Below are positions 6,169 through 10,167 of a DNA stretch of 10,167 nt, piece after piece. Origin of the DNA: CAYHSW01 sp964431075 (lineage in GTDB: Bacteria > Patescibacteriota > Microgenomatia > JAMCZE01). The stretch is taken from NCBI GenBank assembly GCA_964431075.1, contig CAYSID010000024.1, positions 1 to 10,167 of the forward strand. Reading direction: 5' to 3'. Within the stretch, counting starts at the first letter, position 1. Every line of letters starts with the position of its first letter. The translations under genes and the position numbers were made by a program. The notes below the pieces were generated by a model, which had not been told where the DNA came from, searched no databases, and saw only the letters and a list, made by a program, of their open reading frames with translations.

Positions 6169-6972
6169 TTATTTATTATACATTATTCGTAGTTGTTTGG
6201 CCCCACGAAAGCCGCGAAGAAAAATGGGGTTTTTATATTTTCCAAAATAATTTAATCTCTCCTCTTTAGTTAAGATTTTATTGGCAAAAATTGCCGGATT
6301 GGCAAACATTCCCCGGCCGATCATAACGCCGTCCACTCCATAGGTTTTGTGTTTTTCATAAACTTCTTCGTAACTTGTTATATCGCCATTGCCAATAATT
6401 GTTATTCCAAGATTTAGTTTTACTAATTCACCAATTTTCTCCCAGTCAGCTTGCCCTTTTGACATTTGCCCCGGCGTTCTGGCATGAAGGGTCAAGGCAG
6501 AAATACCCGAGTTTCGAAAAATTTCAAAATTCCACCCCAATCTTGTTTTAACACTTATAGGTATCTTAACCGCCTTCCTAACTGCCTGTATAGCCTGCAT
6601 AGCCTTCTCTGGTGATTTAATCATTCCTGCTCCTCCGCCAAGTTTGACCACATCTTTGGCGGGACAACCCATGTTAATGTCAATGCCGTCAAACTCCAAT
6701 TTTTCAATTGTTCTAGCCGCTATTTCTAAATTACTTAGATTTGTTCCCCAAATTTGGGCCACAATCGGCCTTTGCTTCTCACTATATTTTAATTTTTCTA
6801 AAACTTTTCCGGATTTATTATAAACAAGCCCATCGGCGGCGACAAATTCCGTAAAAATTACATCCGGCTTGCCAATTTCGGTCATCATTTCCCGAAAAGA
6901 AAAATTCGTTACATCCTCCATCGGGGCCAAGACTGTAAAAGGTTTAGGAAGTTTTTGCCAAAAGTTAATCAT
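6169..6972 (-). CDS. dus: tRNA-dihydrouridine synthase, short C-terminus
   Basis: The protein has 267 residues. A TIM-barrel FMN domain carries APMEDVT..SFREM (16-29), a Gln-containing strand near VAQIWG (71-76), INMGCPAKDVVK (99-110) with the catalytic Cys103, KTRLGW (142-147), TLHAR (161-165), GNGDI (194-198) and IGRGMFANP (218-226). These cover the active site of the Dus family, which reduces uridine in tRNA D-loops using NADPH. Usual Dus proteins are about 310-350 residues with a C-terminal helical tRNA-binding domain. Here that domain is cut to some 35 residues, ending GFRGAKQLRIMYNK, which resembles only part of it. An internal deletion followed by loss of the end is likely. The stop lies 4 nt before tRNA-Leu(CAG). 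Upstream is a recombinase-derived repeat, so the promoter may have been changed. It may still work or may be decaying. Confidence 0.9.
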   Translation of the reverse strand: MINFWQKLPKPFTVLAPMEDVTNFSFREMMTEIGKPDVIFTEFVAADGLVYNKSGKVLEKLKYSEKQRPIVAQIWGTNLSNLEIAARTIEKLEFDGIDINMGCPAKDVVKLGGGAGMIKSPEKAMQAIQAVRKAVKIPISVKTRLGWNFEIFRNSGISALTLHARTPGQMSKGQADWEKIGELVKLNLGITIIGNGDITSYEEVYEKHKTYGVDGVMIGRGMFANPAIFANKILTKEERLNYFGKYKNPIFLRGFRGAKQLRIMYNK

Positions 6973-6980
6973 TTTTCAAG

Positions 6981-7095
6981 GTTGCCCGTTTACAAAAAAT
7001 GTCGAAGTTCATTTGATTACCCCTACCTGCCGGCAGGTAGGTCGGTCTTCGGCCTCACTTGCTCCAGCGCGGCGTCCACACCCGCCGCACCTCCG
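6981..7095 (+). repeat. Dispersed repeat copy A (recombinase 3' tail-like)
   Basis: This stretch aligns along its length with the reverse complement of 8143-8237, except for a stretch near 7021-7040 absent from the other copy. Shared blocks include CGTTTAC(A/G)AAAAATGTCGA and TCTTCGGCCTC(A/G)CTTGCTCC. In copy B the same blocks cover the end of a recombinase-like reading frame and what follows, so copy A is probably the 3' end of an otherwise lost recombinase insertion pointing right. It ends 8 bp upstream of the dus start codon. Confidence 0.75.
7023..7040. repeat. Perfect 18-bp palindrome in repeat copy A
   Basis: CTACCTGCCGGCAGGTAG is its own reverse complement. It is absent from the other repeat copy at 8143-8237, so it was inserted here or lost there. 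It could be a short dispersed palindromic repeat or a cruciform/RNA hairpin. Confidence 0.8.
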
Positions 7096-7117
7096 CTATT
7101 TTTGCGCGCGTGATTTT

Positions 7118-7140
7118 GCGATTGCTATGCAATCGCTTTT
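7118..7140 (+). terminator. Intrinsic terminator-like hairpin at the end of repeat copy A
   Basis: A perfect 8-bp stem GCGATTGC/GCAATCGC with a 3-nt loop is followed by TTTT. It points rightward, matching the direction in which copy A would be the 3' end of a lost recombinase gene. The T-run is short. Confidence 0.5.
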
Positions 7141-7216
7141 ATATAAATTAAATAACAAATTTGTCTCGGTTTCTCACGTCACTTACAATTTCTTTTATCA
7201 TTTCTTCGTAAGTATA

Positions 7217-7887
7217 TTATAGAAGACCCAGTTCATTTAATTCTGACAGGTCATCCTCAAAAATCTCAAAAGTTGAGTCCTTAGCATCAATAGACGCTAC
7301 TTTTATGCCAAAAGGGATCAATATATCTTTAGCTGTGTCGTATCTTGATTTCATTTCCGGCACAGCAATAACGATGGAGCGATTGATTATTTTTTTATTT
7401 ATGCAAGATTCTATTACTTCGCTGATATGTCTTATATAGGTTGGCTGAAATTTCCATGACGTGTCATAAATAGCCGGAACATCCTCGTCCAAATTCTTTA
7501 GTATCCTGTTGAATGGTCTATCATTGGTTATGTTGGGACTATAGCCAAGAACTAGAGATGGACGAAGTATCAAATATCCATTTTTAACAGTTTTTACGAT
7601 TTCTTCAGATTTTAATTTTGTTTTTCCGTAGAGATTTGAAGGTTTGATAGCTCCCATTGTTGAAATGTACACCAACTTTGCGTTCACATAATTAGCTGAA
7701 TCAACAATATATTGTGTTGCCGTTTGGTTGAGAAGTACCGCTTTTTCGGGGTTTGCGTCACACCACTTAGCGCTAGCATTATTAGCTAAGTGCCAACTAC
7801 AGTGAATTTCGATTTCAAGTCGAAATACAATCTTGCACCTACATAAGAACTTGCGCCAATGATTAAAATTTTTGAACTCTTATCCAT
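7217..7887 (-). pseudogene. NAD-dependent sugar epimerase/dehydratase-like SDR, internal deletion
   Basis: From an ATG at 7887 the frame reads 34 codons with the Rossmann motif GASSYVGARLYFD and FTVVGT, then meets TAG at 7788-7786. In another frame the protein resumes just after this point (from about 7783) with ASAKWCDANPEKAVLLNQTA and continues through YISTMGA and the catalytic YGKTK (Tyr and Lys of the SDR YxxxK motif) to a stop at 7217. The missing middle would hold about 35-45 residues of the usual second and third Rossmann strands. So the gene has an internal deletion plus frameshift. The part after 7687 could only be made as a fragment without its NAD-binding start. The family makes or modifies nucleotide sugars, and I cannot name the substrate. 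Codon use is more AT-rich than in the glycosyltransferase genes, which fits acquisition from elsewhere. Confidence 0.8.
7764..7792. repeat. 8-bp inverted repeat at the epimerase deletion junction
   Basis: CACTTAGC (7764-7771) and GCTAAGTG (7785-7792) are reverse complements around a 13-bp loop that holds a further GCGCTAGC palindrome-like part. The frame breaks exactly here, so a hairpin may have favoured the deletion. Confidence 0.55.
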
Positions 7888-7899
7888 ATCGTTGTTTTG

Positions 7900-7905
7900 A
7901 TTATA
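7900..7905 (-). promoter_or_regulatory. Consensus -10 box for the epimerase pseudogene
   Basis: TATAAT (7905-7900) reads leftward and ends 12 bp before the ATG at 7887. No -35 box of quality lies 17 bp further up. The promoter survives although the gene is broken. Confidence 0.5.
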
Positions 7906-7940
7906 CAAGATCTTTAAAAATCTGGGTAGATCAACTGCTA

Positions 7941-7969
7941 TTGTTTTTATTTCATAAAATTTGTATATT
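7941..7969 (+). promoter_or_regulatory. Promoter for the structured RNA at 7973
   Basis: TTGTTT (7941-7946) and TATATT (7964-7969) are separated by 17 bp. Transcription would start at about 7975-7977, at the foot of the long hairpin. This is the best-spaced -35/-10 pair I see in the window, and no reading frame with a plausible start lies just downstream. Confidence 0.5.
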
Positions 7970-7972
7970 ATA

Positions 7973-8059
7973 GTTGTACTCAGAAATAACCTTCGGGCTT
8001 TTTAATGGCCGTCTTGGACAGATCCCGAAAGGTTTCTGAGTACAACCAGGGCGGCCATT
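7973..8059 (+). ncRNA. Candidate structured RNA or RNA switch, unknown family
   Basis: Stem 1 pairs 7973-7986 with 8033-8046 (14 bp, no mismatch). It continues after a 3-nt bulge with 7990-7997 against 8024-8032 (8 bp, one bulged A). Its loop holds 8004-8016, which pairs with 8047-8059 over 13 bp (two G-U), immediately after stem 1. No nucleotide is shared, but with zero linker and a 22-bp stem 1 both cannot form in full; they look like alternative folds or a partial pseudoknot. A promoter lies just upstream. I do not recognise an Rfam family: it lacks the SRP, tmRNA, 6S, riboswitch and known ribozyme cores I checked by eye. It could be a small RNA, a leader controlling something to the right, or a DNA structure of a mobile element end. 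Confidence 0.5.
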
Positions 8060-8096
8060 TGAGTTAATAAAAAGCTTTAAAATTTTTGCGTTTTTT

Positions 8097-8130
8097 CTTT
8101 AAGACAAAATCAGAAGATTTTGTCTTAAAG
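8097..8130. other. Perfect 15-bp hairpin
   Basis: CTTTAAGACAAAATC (8097-8111) pairs with 8116-8130 around a 4-nt loop. It lies beyond the end of repeat copy B in the place where copy A has its terminator-like hairpin, so it may be the equivalent 3'-end structure. Read leftward it is followed by A-rich, not T-rich sequence, so intrinsic termination is not shown. Confidence 0.6.
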
Positions 8131-8142
8131 AACCTACAGTTT

Positions 8143-8237
8143 CGGAGGCGTGGCAGGTGGGGGCGCCGCGCCGGAGCAAGCGAGGCCGAAGGCCGAGCTA
8201 ACACATTGAAGTTCGACATTTTTCGTAAACGGTCAGC
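8143..8237 (-). repeat. Dispersed repeat copy B (inverted relative to copy A)
   Basis: Its reverse complement aligns with 6981-7095, differing by scattered substitutions and a gap at the palindrome. In this orientation it covers the last 13 or so codons and the downstream flank of the recombinase fragment at 8198-8341. Copies A and B bracket the epimerase pseudogene and the RNA candidate in inverted orientation. Confidence 0.75.
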
Positions 8238-8341
8238 CAGTAAGAATTTGAAAACCGTTTGGATGTAGCGCTTTCCGCGCCCGCCTCCGCGGAAAGCGCG
8301 TCAAATCCGCCTTTTTTGAAACTTGCGGACAGCCGCCGGAA
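8198..8341 (-). pseudogene. 3' end fragment of a second serine recombinase gene
   Basis: Read leftward, codons from 8338 give RRLSASFKKGGFDALSAEA and continue through GAESATSKRFSNSYWL and TVYEKCRTSMC to TAG at 8200-8198. The first 19 residues equal, apart from one Ala/Ser change, the end of the recombinase frame at 10110-10167. So this is the C-terminal end of a close relative, cut off from its body. It also shows how the recombinase at the window edge may continue beyond it. Confidence 0.7.
8281..8338. repeat. 58-bp inverted repeat, left copy (right copy 10110-10167)
   Basis: The reverse complement of 8281-8338 equals 10110-10167 at 57 of 58 positions; the one difference is at 8292 versus 10156. 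The inner ends diverge at once beyond 8338/10110. The outer end on the right is cut by the window edge. The repeat is coding in the right copy (end of the recombinase), so the two copies are pieces of recombinase genes facing each other. Confidence 0.9.
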
Positions 8342-8370
8342 AAAGAAAGATGAAAAAACGCAAAAATTAG

Positions 8371-8388
8371 CCTTTCTTGAAAGAAAGG
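8371..8388. other. 8-bp hairpin upstream of the small membrane protein gene
   Basis: CCTTTCTT pairs with AAGAAAGG around a 2-nt loop. It lies 26 bp upstream of the TATAAT box. It might be an old terminator stem or an operator; no T-run follows. Confidence 0.4.
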
Positions 8389-8414
8389 CACTCGCTATCG
8401 TTCGCTTAAAGAAC

Positions 8415-8420
8415 TATAAT
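8415..8420 (+). promoter_or_regulatory. Consensus -10 box giving a leaderless transcript
   Basis: TATAAT is followed by exactly six bases and the ATG at 8427, the same geometry as both sides of 2820-2833. Transcription would start on the A of the ATG. No convincing -35 box is seen. This decides the start of the gene that follows. Confidence 0.6.
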
Positions 8421-8426
8421 AAAATC

Positions 8427-8711
8427 ATGAGCAAAGCACTAAAAATTATTTTTTATTTAGCTTTATTTTTATCTGTTTATCATTTAATTCGTGATTTACT
8501 AACTAACTTTGGAATTCACAACTATATTCTGGATTTTGCGCACCGGCCTCATTTATGGTGTGGGAAATTTTGTCCTTGGATTACTGTCCCTCCTGAAATC
8601 TATAACATAATCGCATCGTTAGTTATTTTGAGACGAAACAAAGTAGGTTTGCTAGGTTTTTTAGTTTTAATCCAGCTACCAGTTTGGTTACTGATGGTTT
8701 TATTACCATAA
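8427..8711 (+). CDS. Small multi-pass membrane protein, unknown function
   Basis: The protein has 94 residues with three likely membrane segments (about 5-22, 55-70 and 73-92). A loop between the first two holds the pair WCGKFCPW (44-51) with Cys45 and Cys49. I do not recognise the family. The frame is open further upstream to 8259, but that part is repeat sequence. The ATG at 8427 is chosen because it begins a hydrophobic segment and lies six bases after a perfect TATAAT. The stop is 3 nt before the ATG of the recombinase frame, so the two were probably one operon. Lying inside the 58-bp inverted repeats, it looks like cargo of the element. The Cys-x3-Cys pair could bind a metal or form a disulphide. 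Confidence 0.6.
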   Translation: MSKALKIIFYLALFLSVYHLIRDLLTNFGIHNYILDFAHRPHLWCGKFCPWITVPPEIYNIIASLVILRRNKVGLLGFLVLIQLPVWLLMVLLP

Positions 8712-10011
8712 TTTATGATCAAATACATCGCTTATTGCAGAAAGTCAACCGATGAGCCGGACAGACAAATATTGTCTATTGAAGCATAAGTTGCCGAACT
8801 TGAAGAATTAGCCGCAAAAGAAAACCTGAAGATCGTTTCTTTTATTACAGAGAGCAAGACCGCCAGAGAACCCGGGTGAGAAAAATTTGCGGAAGTCCTA
8901 AAAGAAATTGAGAGCTGAAAAGCTGATGGAATTTTGTCATGGCACCTCGACCGCTTAGCCAGAAATTCAATTGATGGCGGAAAGATTATTTACTTATTGG
9001 ATACTGGAAAACTTCTGGATCTGAAATTTCCTTCGTTCTGGTTTGAAAATACGCCACAAGGAAAATTCATGCTTAATATTGCTTTTGGCCTGAGCAAGTA
9101 TTATGTAGATAATCTTTCCGAAAATGTTAAACGAGGAAATCGACAAAAATTGCGTCGTGGTGAGTGGCCGAATCAAGCACCGTTTGGTTACCTAAACATC
9201 AACAAGAAAATTGAAGTTGATAAGAAACGAACCAAATATGTGCAAAAAGCTTTTCGGCTTTTTGCTATCGGCGGCTATGGATACGCGGATATCCGTAAAT
9301 TTTTCAACCAAAATAAGATTTTCAACAAGTCCGGTCATGAACTCCACCTTGATAAAGTCAAACGAATTCTGACTGATCCTTTTTATTACGGAGTGATGAG
9401 ATTTTGCGGCGAACTCTACGAAGGAAATCATCCGCCCTTAATCTCCAAGAAACTTTTTGATAAATGCCAAGAAGTAGTCAAACTCAAAAGCCGTAAGGTT
9501 AAAAACAACAAACACTTGTTTGATTTTCTGGGATTGGTTAAGTGCGGCGAATGCGACGGCGCAATCACAGCCGAAAAGCACGCCAAGTATTACAAGTGAA
9601 CAAATCGAGCTGTTGAGTATGTGTATTATCGCTGTTCCAAGAAAATGGGTAATTGCTCGCAAAAATATATTGATAAAACGGAAATTGAGAAACAATTAAA
9701 AGAAATTGTTTTGCGAGCTTCTTTGCCGCCGCACGCCGCCAAAAAGTTTCTTGAGTGGGCGGAAAAAGACGCAAACGAGGAAAAACAAAAATCAGCGGGT
9801 ATTATTTTGAGTTATCAAACTCAATTTAAAGAATCTGAAGAAAAACTGGATAGATTACTTGAGGGTTAACTTGACAAAGTAATTTCTCCTGAAGATTACC
9901 AAAAGAAAAAGAATGAATTGGTCGAGACAAAATCGCTCTTAAACTCCAAAATTAAGGAAATTTCCCAAAACGGTGTTGAGTGGCTCGAACCTTTCCAAGA
10001 ATTCGTAAGTA

Positions 10012-10028
10012 GTGCGCTTTCAGCGCAC
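10012..10028. other. 7-bp hairpin inside the recombinase tail
   Basis: GTGCGCT (10012-10018) pairs with AGCGCAC (10022-10028) around a 3-nt loop. Just after it, 10029-10047 matches the reverse complement of 7099-7117 in repeat copy A at 18 of 19 positions. Confidence 0.5.
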
Positions 10029-10051
10029 AAAATCGCGCGCGCAAAAAATAA

Positions 10052-10077
10052 TTGCCATGATTTATCAATCATGGCAA
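10052..10077 (-). terminator. 10-bp hairpin, terminator-like on the minus strand
   Basis: TTGCCATGAT (10052-10061) pairs with 10068-10077 around a 6-nt loop. Read leftward it is followed by TTATTTTTTG, which fits an intrinsic terminator for a gene coming from the right. Read rightward it is inside the recombinase frame, which stays open through it. Confidence 0.4.
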
Positions 10078-10109
10078 AAAAAGTCAACTCGAACTTCTTT
10101 TTGTTGGAT

Positions 10110-10167
10110 CGGCGGCTGTCCGCAAGTTTCAAAAAAGGCGGATTTGACGCGCTTGCCGCGGAGGCGG
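10110..10167. repeat. 58-bp inverted repeat, right copy, cut by window edge
   Basis: This is the partner of 8281-8338 (57/58 as reverse complement). Here it encodes the end of the visible recombinase frame, RRLSASFKKGGFDALAAEA. How far the similarity continues to the right cannot be seen. Confidence 0.9.

Larger units (their letters stand above)
8081..8368. mobile_element. MITE-like unit with 17-bp perfect terminal inverted repeats
   Basis: AATTTTTGCGTTTTTTC at 8081-8097 is repeated as an exact reverse complement at 8352-8368. Between them lie a 15-bp hairpin, repeat copy B and the inverted end of a recombinase frame. There is no transposase gene inside. It could be a small element that captured a recombinase 3' end, or simply an inverted fragment bordered by duplicated sequence. 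No target-site duplication is obvious. Confidence 0.45.
8715..10167 (+). pseudogene. Large serine recombinase with five in-frame stops, 3' end beyond window
   Basis: One frame of 484 codons matches a large serine recombinase from end to end. An N-terminal resolvase domain has YCRKSTDE (Ser11 as catalytic nucleophile) and WHLDRLARN. A recombinase domain follows from about residue 145 (RRGEWPNQAPFGYLN, then ILTDPFYYGVM). A zinc ribbon has CGEC and later C...C around residue 284-312, then a coiled coil and a C-terminal tail. In-frame stops are TAA 8787, TGA 8877, TGA 8916, TGA 9597 and TAA 9867 (first bases). Family comparison suggests Gln, Arg, Gly, an uncertain residue and an aromatic residue at these sites. 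There is no frameshift. The longest open piece (8934-9599) lacks the catalytic Ser. It starts 3 nt after the small membrane-protein gene. Two hairpins lie in the tail. It probably once moved this region, using a site-specific exchange of DNA strands. Confidence 0.88.

Noticed and set aside
6869..7222. Plus-strand frame across the dus start and repeat copy A
   Set aside because: Half is antisense to dus and half is repeat; no start signal or family. Only its middle part matters, as a recombinase tail relic.
7973..8059. Integron attC site or HDV-like ribozyme
   Set aside because: The order of GTT and AAC ends and the core bases do not fit attC, and the region lacks the P4 hairpin, short P1 and catalytic C context of HDV-like ribozymes.
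8259..8426. N-terminal extension of the small membrane protein
   Set aside because: These codons are the inverted recombinase fragment read in the wrong direction, and TATAAT six bases before 8427 marks the real start.
8715..10167. TGA read as Gly (alternative code) throughout the window
   Set aside because: Two of the five stops are TAA, and the intact genes use no internal TGA.
1..10167. CRISPR array
   Set aside because: No set of short direct repeats with regular unique spacers was seen; the repeated GDK codons in the fibre gene are coding.

Overview
The window looks like a fragment of a small, gene-dense bacterial genome of the Candidate Phyla Radiation (Patescibacteria) type. The reasons are indirect: almost no space between genes in the left two thirds, tRNA genes without encoded CCA, promoters placed so that the transcript would start at the start codon, and a serine recombinase whose N-terminus resembles those common in that group. 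The standard bacterial code fits: intact genes use TGG for Trp, have no internal TGA and end in TAA. I cannot name a genus.

Region 1 (1-1030). The 5' part (minus strand) of a secreted collagen-like protein runs off the left edge. About 225 bp of spacer follows, with a 15-bp inverted repeat, a tRNA-like remnant and a hairpin.

Region 2 (1032-6972). This is a very compact core: tRNA-Gly(UCC); a large GT-C type membrane protein; a divergent protein O-mannosyltransferase (GT39/PMT); tRNA-Pro(UGG) and tRNA-Leu(UAA); an L,D-transpeptidase; tRNA-Val(UAC); a DUF2130 coiled-coil protein; tRNA-Leu(AAG) and tRNA-Leu(CAG); and a short tRNA-dihydrouridine synthase. Three protein genes end 1, 4 and 5 nt before a tRNA on the same strand, so tRNA processing could make the mRNA 3' end. 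Two pairs of divergent genes share tiny bidirectional promoters. The DUF2130 reading frame ends inside tRNA-Val on the opposite strand. Apart from tRNA supply, the theme is the cell envelope: protein glycosylation, a surface glycosyltransferase-like protein and wall cross-linking.

Region 3 (6973-10167). This is an accessory, decaying region. It holds a NAD-dependent epimerase pseudogene with an internal deletion, a promoter plus strongly structured RNA candidate (7973-8059), a small membrane-protein gene with a consensus -10 box, and a large serine recombinase reading frame interrupted by five in-frame stops but no frameshift. Parts of the 3' end of this recombinase family occur again at 8143-8341 (inverted) and, with less similarity, the downstream tail at 6981-7095. 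The region therefore looks like a graveyard of repeated recombinase insertions. A 58-bp inverted repeat (57/58 identical) brackets the membrane-protein gene and recombinase, and a 17-bp perfect terminal inverted repeat brackets the smaller 8081-8368 unit.
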